Origin: Halodesulfurarchaeum formicicum
GTDB lineage: Archaea > Halobacteriota > Halobacteria > Halobacteriales > Halobacteriaceae
Assembly (NCBI RefSeq): GCF_001886955.1
Contig: NZ_CP016804.1
Location: forward strand, 1,426,001-1,490,000
DNA length: 64,000 nt
Reading direction: 5' to 3'
Within the stretch, counting starts at the first letter, position 1, and each line of letters starts with the position of its first letter. The position numbers were made by a program, and so were the translations under genes. Shown here one piece after another: positions 51,038 through 59,033 of the stretch. The notes under the pieces are model-generated. The model worked only from the letters and a program-made list of their open reading frames with translations, was not told where the DNA came from and ran no database searches.

Positions 51038-51485
51038 GGTTCACCTCCCCGTAAGTTACCTGTCGAACCCGCAAGGTCTCGCTGTTCTCGCGCCAGGACG
51101 CCGGCCGCCCGGTTGCGCGTTCCGCCGCCCCGGCGAACGCGATCGATCCGTCGAAGACCGCTGCCGGGGACTGCCCGTCGAGCACGCGTTCGAGCCTCGA
51201 ATTGGGCGGCACCGGCGTGACCGGCCCATACTGGATGTCCGCGTGGGCCGTGCCACCAGCGCCCCTGAGGCTGACCCGCTCCGGGCCGATCTTGACGGCC
51301 TCGGCTCGCAGGTCGATCGTGGCCGAACCGGGATAGTCGGTCGCCGCAACCGAGTCGATCGTCGACGCCGTGCGCTCGGCGTCCGGCGGAGCCGTGGGAA
51401 GGCTGAGGGCCACACCCAGCATGGTCGCCGAGACGAGCACCAGGCCGACCCAGAGCCACGTCGTGTCGGCGGGAACGTCGAACAT
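51018..51485 (-). CDS. Single-pass membrane protein of the Tad-like cluster (C)
   Basis: A 155-aa protein. One N-terminal hydrophobic helix (about 10-29, LWVGLVLVSATMLGVALSLP) follows the short leader MFDVPADTTW, which has no RG or KG site, so it is probably a plain membrane anchor. The rest is a beta-rich soluble domain outside the membrane. Resembles DUF7283 from memory. It starts 26 bp after the TadC-type gene and overlaps the next gene by 20 bp. Confidence 0.7.
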   Translation of the reverse strand: MFDVPADTTWLWVGLVLVSATMLGVALSLPTAPPDAERTASTIDSVAATDYPGSATIDLRAEAVKIGPERVSLRGAGGTAHADIQYGPVTPVPPNSRLERVLDGQSPAAVFDGSIAFAGAAERATGRPASWRENSETLRVRQVTYGEVNRVLVGA

Positions 51486-51511
51486 GAACTGGGGTGGTCC
51501 GACGTTCCTAC

Positions 51512-53026
51512 TTAAACATACACCAGCGTCCGGGCGGCCACGAAGGAAAGCGGGTAGACGAGGCTGCTGACACCCAGCGCGATCCCGCTCTGAAAGCCCA
51601 TCCGGACCGGGTCGAACCCGCGAGCCAGGACGACCGAGAGCGAGGGGAGAATCGCCGCGAGCAGGAGGACATAGATGCCCACGACACGGCCCAGCGGCGC
51701 GACCTCGATGGTGTAGCCCGCCTCCGCGGCGTTCATCCCCGTCGCCAGCGCCACCGTGACCCCGGCGATCGCCGGCGCGAACACGACCGCGGTCTGCCGG
51801 AGCGTGCTCGTGGTCTGTGCGAGTTCGCGGCGGGCCTCACGCTCGACCGCGAACAGCTCACCCAGGTAGCTCCCGACGGTCTGGAGTGTCGCCCCGCCTT
51901 CGGGACCGTACTCGCCCGCCGTCACGAGAAGCGACGTGGCCGCTCGGACACGCTTCCGTGACAGTTCGGCCACCACACCATCGGGACCGAGAAGCGCCGC
52001 CTCGACCGGCTCGCCCGATTGAAGTCGGCGAGTTGCACCCGCTTCGAAGAGATCGCCGATCGGTCCGTCGAAGCGCTGGCCGATGGCGGGCAGCGTCCGT
52101 TCGAGGGGGGCACCGGCTTCGAGTCGTTGCCCGGCGACGGCCAGCACGTCGGGGAGCCGGGCCGCTAGCTCGTCGAGTCGGTCCTGCTCCTCGACGATCG
52201 GCCGGAGCCAGACGAACAGTGCAGTCCCCAGACTCGCGCCGACGGCGACGATCGGCCCGACCCAGGACGGTCCAAGGACGGTCGCGCCCGGCGTGGCGAG
52301 GATGGCCGCACCAAGCCCGGCCAGCACCACCGTGACCCAACTCGTCCCGTGGGCCAGCAGCCCGCGGTCGAACGCGCTGTCGGCGATCGCCGGCCGGCGG
52401 GCCCACAGCCATACGCCGCTCGCGATCAACCCGAGCGGAACCAGCAGATCGTACGCGACCGCCAGCGCGACCATCGAGACGCCGCCACCAGTCGAGGAGA
52501 GCACTGGCAACAACCCGACCAGTGCGAGCGGGAGCATCACGCCGAACGCGTAGATCCCCATCGCCGGCCCGCGAATGGCCGTCGAGAACTCGACGACCCG
52601 TTCGCGAGTCCCTTCGAGGACCGCTTCGAGGGCATCGGCCAGCGTCTCCGCCCGTCGCTCTGCAGGCGCGTCCATCGCGACCCCCAACAGGGTACTCGCC
52701 CGGCGAAGGGATGGGGCATAGGGTGCCCATTCGGCACCGAACGTCTCGAAGGCACGGTCACCGGAGACGGCCGTGATCCGATGGGCCGCAAGCGAGCGAC
52801 TCAGTCGGCCGTCGACGGCCCCCGTCGCGAAGTCCGCGCCGCGTTCCAGGGACGGCGTGAGTTTCAACTGGAGGATCACGAAGGCGATCAGGTCCGGAGC
52901 GGCCCCGACCGCCCGGATTCGACTGAACTCGTCGAGTCGATCCCGAACCGACGCCAACAGCTCGTCCAGCCCCAGGATCGTCAGGACTGTCGCCCCGGTC
53001 GTCGCCCACTCGATTCGCTCACCCAT
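51512..53026 (-). CDS. TadC/GspF-type pilus platform membrane protein
   Basis: A 504-aa polytopic membrane protein with the duplicated T2SSF layout of archaeal PilC/TadC. There are cytoplasmic helical bundles (about 60-160 and 300-400, the second with LPDVLAVAGQRLEAGAPLER) and hydrophobic segments such as GIYAFGVMLPLALVGLLPVL, LLVPLGLIASGVWLWA, AAILATPGATVL, TAVVFAPAIAGVTVALATGM and GIYVLLLAAILPSLSVVLA. It would couple ATPase rotation to pilin assembly. The start MGERIEW at 53026 overlaps the ATPase stop by 8 bp. Confidence 0.85.
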   Translation of the reverse strand: MGERIEWATTGATVLTILGLDELLASVRDRLDEFSRIRAVGAAPDLIAFVILQLKLTPSLERGADFATGAVDGRLSRSLAAHRITAVSGDRAFETFGAEWAPYAPSLRRASTLLGVAMDAPAERRAETLADALEAVLEGTRERVVEFSTAIRGPAMGIYAFGVMLPLALVGLLPVLSSTGGGVSMVALAVAYDLLVPLGLIASGVWLWARRPAIADSAFDRGLLAHGTSWVTVVLAGLGAAILATPGATVLGPSWVGPIVAVGASLGTALFVWLRPIVEEQDRLDELAARLPDVLAVAGQRLEAGAPLERTLPAIGQRFDGPIGDLFEAGATRRLQSGEPVEAALLGPDGVVAELSRKRVRAATSLLVTAGEYGPEGGATLQTVGSYLGELFAVEREARRELAQTTSTLRQTAVVFAPAIAGVTVALATGMNAAEAGYTIEVAPLGRVVGIYVLLLAAILPSLSVVLARGFDPVRMGFQSGIALGVSSLVYPLSFVAARTLVYV

Positions 53027-54845
53027 CAGCCCGAGCCTCCGATGTGTGACTGTCCCGAGTGAGCGGCGACCCCGTGAGCGCGTCGGCACGAGTCTCGATC
53101 GCCCGGCGGGTCTCGGCGTAGGTCTCTCCCGGAGTGCTGATCGACTCGACGAAGTGACTGTTTCCCCGTTCGAGGCGCGGCGTCTCATTCAGTTGCGTGC
53201 CGTCGTACGCATAGAGGGTGGCACTTCCCCCGTCGGTGACCTCCTCGATCGTGTGGACTCGCTTCCCATCGGCCGTGGGTTTGAGCGTGACCAGGAGATC
53301 CGTCGCGGCAAAGGAAGACTCAGGGACCCCCAGGTCGGCCACCACCCGCTCTTTCACCCCCTCGTAGCCGTCGCCGTGGATCGTCCCGATGACGGTGTCG
53401 CTGGCTGCGCCCACCCGCATGGCTTCATAGAGGACCGACGCTTCCTCGCCCCGGACCTCGCCGACCGCCAGCGCGCCGTTGCCAAATCGAAGCGCGGTCC
53501 GCAGCGCGGTCGCCGGATCGATCGCCGCATTCGGGTCGGCGGCGGCTTCGAGGCGCTGCACGTCCCGACCAGCGTCCTGGAGCGCCCGAACGGGCAACTC
53601 CGGCGTGTCCTCGATGGCCAGCAGGCGAGTGTGGGCGGGGAGTTCCCAGAGCAACGCCGAGGCCATCGTGGTCTTTCCAGCCCCTCGCGGCCCGGCGATC
53701 AACAGGGCGCCGCCCCGCTCCATCGCCACGGAGAGTAACCCAGCCGCCGCAGGCCCAAGGGTCTCATTCGCGACCAGATCGTGTAATCGCCAACGATCGG
53801 TGCCCTCGACCCGGAGCGCGAAGGCATATCCATCGCTCGCGGGTTCACGAACACCCGCAACCCGCACGGCGTCGGCCGACCCGATCCCGGAGAGCGAGGC
53901 GTCGATAGTCGGCGAGGCCCGCGAGAAGGCCCGACCACTCTCGGAGCGGAGACCGGCGGCGAGTCGATCCGCGCCGCGGTCGGTGAGCCTGACGTTCGTG
54001 CGCCGTTCCTCGCCGTCCACGCGGACGAAAAGCGAGTTCTCGGTCGCCGGTGCGTTGACGAAGACCTCCGACAGCCGGTCGTCGGCAAAGAGATCCTCGA
54101 AGACGCCGTATCCGGCGGTGTGTTTCTGGAGTACCCGGGTGAGCGTGTCGATCGGGCAGTCCGTCCCGGCGACGGCCTCGACCGCCGCTCGATGATCCCT
54201 CGTTGTGCCGGGGGCCGTCGCGAGCAGCCGATCCCGCGCCGCGGCAAGTGTCGACAGGGCCGTGTCCCCGAGGGTGTACTCCAGCGGTTCGAGGTGATGG
54301 ATCGGCTGGCCGTGGGGCCGATCGTAGACCCGAACGGTCGCGCCGGAATCGAGCACGCGGGAACCCCGGAGCACCCCATCCGACGGCGGCCGCTGGTCGA
54401 GTGCGCTCGACGCGATCGTGGGGACCCGGATCGGATCGAGTACGTGCTCGTAGCTGTCGTCCTCGTACGAGGCCAGCCCACTCGCCGTGGCTGCCTCGCC
54501 GACAAGTCCAGCCCGCCCAGCGGCCTCGGCGGACACATCGAGGGGATCCTCGCGGGTACGCGTGGCGAGGCGTTCGTCCCGGGCCCCGATCCGACCAGCG
54601 AACTGGGCGGCGGCACGGAACAGGTCGACCGCCTCACCCTTGTGCACCCGCACGACGCCGGCTCGCTGGATGCGAATCACTTCGATGGGTCGAGAAATCG
54701 CTTCGACGACAGTCCGACGGCAGGCCCCACTCGTCACGAGGTCACCGCCGGACGGGCAGGAAGTCGCGTCGAGTTGCAGGGTCGATCCGTCCGTCGTGGG
54801 CACACACTGGCAGGCGGCCTCGGCGTCGTCCGACGATCCGAACAT
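53019..54845 (-). CDS. TadA/VirB11-type secretion ATPase
   Basis: A 608-aa assembly ATPase. The C-terminal half contains Walker A GPRGAGKT (about 385-392, K391), the Asp/His box region LLAIEDTPELPV, and Walker B GALAVGEVRGEE, followed by IGTIHGDGYEGV. The N-terminal extension of about 230 residues includes four cysteines, C12, C14, C30 and C42, which could bind zinc. It powers the pilus-like machine together with the TadC-type protein downstream. Two genes upstream encode its likely accessory proteins. There is no separate retraction ATPase here. Confidence 0.87.
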   Translation of the reverse strand: MFGSSDDAEAACQCVPTTDGSTLQLDATSCPSGGDLVTSGACRRTVVEAISRPIEVIRIQRAGVVRVHKGEAVDLFRAAAQFAGRIGARDERLATRTREDPLDVSAEAAGRAGLVGEAATASGLASYEDDSYEHVLDPIRVPTIASSALDQRPPSDGVLRGSRVLDSGATVRVYDRPHGQPIHHLEPLEYTLGDTALSTLAAARDRLLATAPGTTRDHRAAVEAVAGTDCPIDTLTRVLQKHTAGYGVFEDLFADDRLSEVFVNAPATENSLFVRVDGEERRTNVRLTDRGADRLAAGLRSESGRAFSRASPTIDASLSGIGSADAVRVAGVREPASDGYAFALRVEGTDRWRLHDLVANETLGPAAAGLLSVAMERGGALLIAGPRGAGKTTMASALLWELPAHTRLLAIEDTPELPVRALQDAGRDVQRLEAAADPNAAIDPATALRTALRFGNGALAVGEVRGEEASVLYEAMRVGAASDTVIGTIHGDGYEGVKERVVADLGVPESSFAATDLLVTLKPTADGKRVHTIEEVTDGGSATLYAYDGTQLNETPRLERGNSHFVESISTPGETYAETRRAIETRADALTGSPLTRDSHTSEARADG

Positions 54846-54867
54846 GGATCGGGGTGGCCCGGTGCCC

Positions 54868-55335
54868 CTACTTGAACCCTCGGGCCACCGTCACCACCGG
54901 CCGCCCGTCGACGAGCCGATACCGAAGGGTGAGGTCACTCGAATCGTCGAGAACGAGCGTGTCGTTCCACCGGACTGCTCGTTCCGTGCCCACAGGACGA
55001 ACGGGCATCGAGAGACGGGTGATCGAGTCGGGCTCGCCGGGAACGCTGGTCCGGAGGACGGTGTCGGTTCCGTTTCCCGAAGCGGGTTCGATACTGAGAG
55101 AAACGCCTGCGGGTTTCGGGGGGATGGTCACCGACACCTGTCGGCGAGCCCCCGGAACGCCGGGCTGGACTGGATCGTTGTGGCGAGTGAGGTCGGTCGC
55201 TCCAGCGGTCAGCCGATCGACACTCCCCGAGAGTTGCTGGTCGGCCCGGGCCGCCTGGGCCTCGTGAATCGCTGGCATCGCAACCCCGATGAGTGCCGCG
55301 GCGAGGACCACCGCGAGCAACACCCGAACGCTCAT
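54868..55335 (-). CDS. Small anchored protein of the Tad-like cluster (D)
   Basis: A 155-aa protein. The N-terminus SVRVLLAVVLAAALIGVAMP is a hydrophobic helix close to the start, followed by a short helical linker and a beta-rich extracytoplasmic domain. It looks like a signal anchor or pseudopilin-like N-terminus without RG. ATG 55335 overlaps the stop of the coiled-coil gene (ATGA), and the stop is 22 bp before the ATPase start. Resembles DUF7311 from memory. Confidence 0.68.
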   Translation of the reverse strand: MSVRVLLAVVLAAALIGVAMPAIHEAQAARADQQLSGSVDRLTAGATDLTRHNDPVQPGVPGARRQVSVTIPPKPAGVSLSIEPASGNGTDTVLRTSVPGEPDSITRLSMPVRPVGTERAVRWNDTLVLDDSSDLTLRYRLVDGRPVVTVARGFK

Positions 55336-55760
55336 CGAAGGTCCCGAAGCCGATCGAGGAGTCCCGACTCCGCGGTGGGTTCGGCCGGCTCCGCGGGATC
55401 AGACTCGGTGGTTTCGGTCCCAGAATCGGCGTCCGCTGTCGTCGGGTCGGGGCTGGCCGTGGCGATCGGCGGTGGGGTCTTCGGAGCCGATTCGAGCCGT
55501 TCGACGGCGGCTATCGCCGCGTCGGCCCGCCGTTCGACCGACTGGTTGACGTGCTCGACCTGGCCCACATAGCCCCGCAAGGCCTGGACCTCCGAGCGGA
55601 GTTCGGTGACTGTCTCCTCAAGGGATTCGATTCGGGCTTCGAGGGACTCCTCCCGGGCGGGGTCGGTGTCCGCGCTGGTCGGTGCGGCCGGACCCTCACG
55701 GTCGTCGAATCGGCGTTCAAGAGCACCTAGTCGTTCGTCGATGGAGCGTCGTGCAGGCAT
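55332..55760 (-). CDS. Coiled-coil protein of the Tad-like cluster (E)
   Basis: A 142-aa acidic cytosolic protein. A coiled coil spans about 37-95 (EARIESLEETVTELRSEVQA, HVNQSVERRADAAIAAVERL). A Pro/Thr/Asp-rich linker follows, and a short C-terminal amphipathic helix LLDRLRDLR ends the protein. It is the first gene of the cluster, just downstream of a phosphodiesterase-like gene and overlapping the next by 4 bp. ATG 55760 was chosen because the longer frame is antisense-like. Resembles DUF7310 from memory. A regulator or assembly-factor role for the ATPase is inferred. Confidence 0.68.
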   Translation of the reverse strand: MPARRSIDERLGALERRFDDREGPAAPTSADTDPAREESLEARIESLEETVTELRSEVQALRGYVGQVEHVNQSVERRADAAIAAVERLESAPKTPPPIATASPDPTTADADSGTETTESDPAEPAEPTAESGLLDRLRDLR

Positions 55761-55801
55761 CGCTCCAGGGTGGGCCGACGTTCCCTGATAAACCTCGGGA
55801 G

Positions 55802-57148
55802 TCAGCAGCGGGACTCGCCGTCGAACTCGGGGACCTCCGGATCGAGGTCCAGCAGATCGAGAATCGTCGGCGCGATGTCGAGCAAGTCCGTCTCCGCGGG
55901 GATCGACACGGACGGGTCGTCCACGATCAGCGTGGCCTCCTCGAAGGTGTGCATCCCGTTTCGTGGGCCCTTGTCGAAGACGTTCTCGTGGCTCGTAAAC
56001 CCGGATTTGAGGTCGAAGCCGTCGTTCGGAATCGCGATCAGATCCGGCGCGATGTCGTCGTGATCGCCCGCGAACGCCTCCTCTTTCGGAACGACTCGGT
56101 CGACGACGGGGCGGCCGTCCGGGCCCGTCAGGGACTCGATCTCCGCTTTGAGATCCGCACGAACCGATTCGTACTCGGACTCGGGCACCGACCCGCGGGG
56201 CTCCCGCCCGTCGAGATTGAGGTAGAAGCGGCCGGGGATGAAGGAGTAGGCGGTCGTCTCCGAGGCGATGTCGCTCAGGTCCTCGGGATCCTCGCTCTCG
56301 AAGGAGAGCCAACCAGCCTCCTGGAGCCAGGTGTTCAAGTGGACCTCGTAATCCAGCGTGGTGAAGCCGTGGTCGCTCGCGACGACCATCGTCGTGTCCG
56401 CCGGAAGCTTCTCGCGGAGCGCTCCCAGGTACGAATCGACGGTCGCGTAGAACTCGAGGAACTCGTCGTGGTACTCGCCGTCGCGTTCATACTCCTCGAA
56501 GAGGAAGTGATTGACCCGGTCGGTCGTCATGAACACGCCGAAAAAGAGGTCCCAGTCTCCCTCCTCGACGTACCGCTCGAAGGCCTGGTACCGCGCTTCG
56601 AGGGTCTCGAAGGCGTCCTGGATGAACTCAGTTTTGTCCGCGTCGTGGCCCAGTTTCGCGTTCACGTCGATCCGGTAGCCCATCGATTCGAGTTCGGAGG
56701 CAAAGCTAGCGGGGACGGCCGCCTTCTCGACGGAGGGCGAGAGGAACCCCGAGACCATCCGTGTCGGTTCCCGGTCCGGCGGGAAGGTGACGGGCACGTT
56801 CATGACCGTCGCGTTCCGGTCGGCCTCGACGACCCGGTTCCAGAGGCGGGTCGACTGCACGTCGTTCCCCATCGGGACGTAGGTGTCATAGGAGCCGACC
56901 TCACGGTCCTGGAAGCCGTACACGCCAGTTTTACCGGGGTTGGTCCCGGTCGTGAGCGCCGGCCAGCAGGCACTCGACTCCGGCGGAACGATGCTGTTCA
57001 TTGGCCCCCCGGCCCCGTCCTCGGCCATCGCCGTGAGGTTCGGGAACGTCTCGGGGTTGTCCTCGATGAGCGACCACGGAACCCCGTCGATGCCCACAAA
57101 CGCTACACGCGGACCGTCGTCCCCGCGCAACCGGTCGAACAGACCCAT
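55802..57148 (-). CDS. Alkaline phosphatase superfamily phosphodiesterase/nucleotide pyrophosphatase-like
   Basis: A 448-aa metalloenzyme of the type I phosphodiesterase/nucleotide pyrophosphatase group. The metal and nucleophile region is VGIDGVPWSLIED with SSACWPALTTGTNP, and later DHGFTTLDYEVHLN and GFTSHENVF supply further ligands. No signal peptide is visible, so it is probably cytoplasmic. Related haloarchaeal proteins are annotated as hydrolases or sulfatases; the substrate is unknown. It lies 41 bp upstream of the Tad-like cluster on the same strand. Confidence 0.85.
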   Translation of the reverse strand: MGLFDRLRGDDGPRVAFVGIDGVPWSLIEDNPETFPNLTAMAEDGAGGPMNSIVPPESSACWPALTTGTNPGKTGVYGFQDREVGSYDTYVPMGNDVQSTRLWNRVVEADRNATVMNVPVTFPPDREPTRMVSGFLSPSVEKAAVPASFASELESMGYRIDVNAKLGHDADKTEFIQDAFETLEARYQAFERYVEEGDWDLFFGVFMTTDRVNHFLFEEYERDGEYHDEFLEFYATVDSYLGALREKLPADTTMVVASDHGFTTLDYEVHLNTWLQEAGWLSFESEDPEDLSDIASETTAYSFIPGRFYLNLDGREPRGSVPESEYESVRADLKAEIESLTGPDGRPVVDRVVPKEEAFAGDHDDIAPDLIAIPNDGFDLKSGFTSHENVFDKGPRNGMHTFEEATLIVDDPSVSIPAETDLLDIAPTILDLLDLDPEVPEFDGESRC

Positions 57149-57210
57149 ATCAGCCTGGCACTATCGTGGGCACGCCCAAGAAGGTTCGTATCCGCGTGTC
57201 CCAGCCCCAG

Positions 57211-57327
57211 CTACGCGTTCTGGTCCGGGTCTGTCTCCGTCTCCGAGCGGGGCTCCAGATCGGGTTCGAAGTTCCTCGGCACGACCGTCAGGTGTCTGAT
57301 TCCCACGCGGGTGTCCGTTGCGGCCAT
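57211..57327 (-). CDS. Putative 38-aa acidic protein
   Basis: A short frame of 38 codons with halophile-like composition: MAATDTRVGIRHLTVVP, then a Glu/Asp-rich tail ending DPDQNA. Third codon positions are mostly G or C. A TAATTTCAT element centred about 33 bp upstream (57356-57364) fits a leaderless start. It lies between ppa and the phosphodiesterase gene, on the same strand as both. It could still be chance; no homologue is recalled. Confidence 0.4.
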   Translation of the reverse strand: MAATDTRVGIRHLTVVPRNFEPDLEPRSETETDPDQNA

Positions 57328-57363
57328 CACGAACTATACTTTGCGACCCACCCACATGAAATT

Positions 57364-57386
57364 ACCCATGCGCATAATACATGGGT
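57364..57386. repeat. Inverted repeat 1 between ppa and the 38-aa frame
   Basis: ACCCATG, nine bases, CATGGGT: a perfect 7-bp stem at 57364-57370 and 57380-57386. On the ppa transcript strand it is the second of two hairpins after the stop. No U-run follows it. Confidence 0.5.
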
Positions 57387-57395
57387 CGAGCCGGT

Positions 57396-57418
57396 GCTGA
57401 TGTGTGAGAGACATCAGC
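57396..57418. repeat. Inverted repeat 2 downstream of ppa
   Basis: GCTGATGT, seven bases (GTGAGAG), ACATCAGC: a perfect 8-bp stem, extendable by a G-U and a G-C pair in RNA. It begins about 23 bases after the ppa stop on the minus strand and may protect or end the ppa mRNA. Confidence 0.5.
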
Positions 57419-57440
57419 GCGAAAATGGGGGTCCCGAAAC

Positions 57441-57974
57441 CTACTCGAACTCTTCGACGTAGAGCTCCTGGGCGTGCTCGATGGCGTCGAAGGCAGCCTC
57501 CCGGTCCTCCCAGCCCTGGGTGGTGACTTCCTTGCCTGCCTCCAGGTTCTTGTAGGTCTCGAAGAACTCCGAGATCTCATCGAGGGTCTGCTGGGGCACG
57601 TCGGCCAGGTCCTGCATGTGGTCATAGCGGGGGTCCTCGGCGGGGACCGCCAGGACCTTGTCGTCCTGCTCGCCGTCGTCGTCCATCCGCATCAGCCCGA
57701 TCGGGCGGGCCTCGATGACACAGCCGGGGAAGGTCTGGTCCTCGACCAGCACCAGCACGTCGAAGGGATCACCGTCGTCGTAGAAAGATTGGGGGATAAA
57801 GCCGTAATCGCCCGGGTAGTGGACGTTGCTGTGCAGGACCCGGTCGAGCACCACGCCGGGGATGTCCTTGTCGTACTCGTACTTGTTGCGTTCGCCCTTG
57901 AGACACTCGATGACCGCATAGATGGTCTCCGGTGGGTTCGGCCCGGTTTCGAGGTCTTCGAAGAGATTCGTCAT
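57441..57974 (-). CDS. ppa: Inorganic pyrophosphatase (family I)
   Basis: Soluble family I PPase, 177 aa, which hydrolyses pyrophosphate to drive biosynthetic reactions. The catalytic motif is GDPFDVLVLVEDQTFPG, with the acidic metal-binding residues; EIPKGERNKYEYD-like sequence appears as CLKGERNKYEYD, and the DGEQDDKVLAVPAEDPRYD motif follows. ATG 57974 was selected, with a CGTAAAG element about 30 bp upstream; an earlier in-frame codon at 58004 adds MMRQPGTALS, which looks untranslated. Confidence 0.94.
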   Translation of the reverse strand: MTNLFEDLETGPNPPETIYAVIECLKGERNKYEYDKDIPGVVLDRVLHSNVHYPGDYGFIPQSFYDDGDPFDVLVLVEDQTFPGCVIEARPIGLMRMDDDGEQDDKVLAVPAEDPRYDHMQDLADVPQQTLDEISEFFETYKNLEAGKEVTTQGWEDREAAFDAIEHAQELYVEEFE

Positions 57975-58058
57975 ACTGAGTGCTGTCCCCGGTTGCCGCA
58001 TCAACTTTACGGGTTGGCCCGGAAACGTGTCAAGGGAAACGTGCTTCGTTTGAGAAGT

Positions 58059-58066
58059 GTTAAATG
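58059..58066 (+). promoter_or_regulatory. TATA-like box of the PadR-like regulator gene
   Basis: GTTAAATG is centred about 27 bp upstream of ATG 58089. It is flanked by GAAGT and ACTTC, a possible operator half-site pair. Confidence 0.45.
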
Positions 58067-58088
58067 TTTCAATGACTTCCTAACGGCT

Positions 58089-58439
58089 ATGGCAGAAGCA
58101 CGGAGCGCCGAGGTGGCGGTTGCACGGGAGCTGACGGCATTTCAGAAGAACATCCTCACGGTCCTCGCCGAGCAGCCCCGATACGGGCTCGCGATCAAGC
58201 GAGAGCTGGAGTCCTATTACGACGACGAAGTCAACCACGGACGCCTGTACCCCAACCTGGACGACCTGGTTTCGGAGGGCTTCGTGGAGAAGAGCGCGCT
58301 CGACAAGCGGACCAACGAGTACGCGCTCACGGACGCGGGCATGGAGGCCGTCAAGGATGACCTCACCTGGAGTCTGGAACACTTCGTGACGGACAGCGAA
58401 CGCGCAGAACTCGTCGACGCCATCGTCGACGAAGCTTAA
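58089..58439 (+). CDS. PadR-family transcriptional regulator
   Basis: A 116-aa winged-helix protein. The PadR core is KNILTVLAEQPRYGLAIKRE, LYPNLDDLVSEGFVEKS and RTNEYALTDAGMEAV, with a short C-terminal dimerisation helix. It is divergent from ppa. ATG 58089 was chosen because the open frame upstream runs antisense through ppa. In haloarchaea such PadR-like proteins are often local regulators; targets are unknown. Confidence 0.88.
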   Translation: MAEARSAEVAVARELTAFQKNILTVLAEQPRYGLAIKRELESYYDDEVNHGRLYPNLDDLVSEGFVEKSALDKRTNEYALTDAGMEAVKDDLTWSLEHFVTDSERAELVDAIVDEA

Positions 58440-58463
58440 GCACCGCCTAACGGGAGTTACCGG

Positions 58464-59033
58464 TCACCGTTTCCGGTCACGGTCGAGCGGCACGGGCTCA
58501 CCCGCGACGTCGAAAAGCCGCCGAATCGAGGTTTCGGCATTTGCTTTCTGTGCCTGGGTCGGCCAGGCGTTTCGCGGGAGGTACTCGGTGAGAAAGGTTT
58601 TGACCGCCGATTCCGAGGCAGCCTCGATGGGCGCCTCGTGGTGATTCGCCATGTACTCGGCAAACGCCGTCGCCGTGGCGCCGTGGGGATCACCGTATCG
58701 GTCCTGTACTTCCCCAGCGAGTTCGCGGTTGTGGGCCTCGATCGTGGCCCAGCCCCCCTCGACGGCCGGCTCGAAGAGATCCCGCTCGACCGCCGCTGCC
58801 GTCGACTCCATTGCTTCGGGCTGGAACACCCCATCGTCGTCGAGCCACGCGGCGGGATGACAGACCAGGACCGGCCCAGAATCGTCCTCACGAACGCGAG
58901 CCGTGTAGTCGAACCGAGCGAGGAGCCGTTCGCGTCGATCTCGCAGTGCGTCCGGGTCCTGATGGGTGCCACGGCGGAGTGCTCGGGTCATCGCCCGCGC
59001 CGTCTCCACGACCGGCTCCGGCAGTTCAGGCAT
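58464..59033 (-). CDS. Conserved haloarchaeal protein overlapping rnhA
   Basis: A 189-aa soluble protein, helical and rich in Glu and Ala, without a recognised domain. Motif-like stretches are ALRDRRERLLARFDYTARVR, VLVCHPAAWLDDDG and ETSIRRLFDVAGEPVPLDR. The start overlaps rnhA by 8 bp, a pairing that looks conserved in haloarchaea (DUF7108-like, from memory). It may assist RNase HI or be only co-expressed. Confidence 0.72.
   Translation of the reverse strand: MPELPEPVVETARAMTRALRRGTHQDPDALRDRRERLLARFDYTARVREDDSGPVLVCHPAAWLDDDGVFQPEAMESTAAAVERDLFEPAVEGGWATIEAHNRELAGEVQDRYGDPHGATATAFAEYMANHHEAPIEAASESAVKTFLTEYLPRNAWPTQAQKANAETSIRRLFDVAGEPVPLDRDRKR

Noticed and set aside
57166-57462. Plus-strand frame across the ppa/phosphodiesterase gap
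   Set aside because: Basic, Arg-rich translation typical of wrong-frame reading, and it runs through both hairpins and into ppa antisense.
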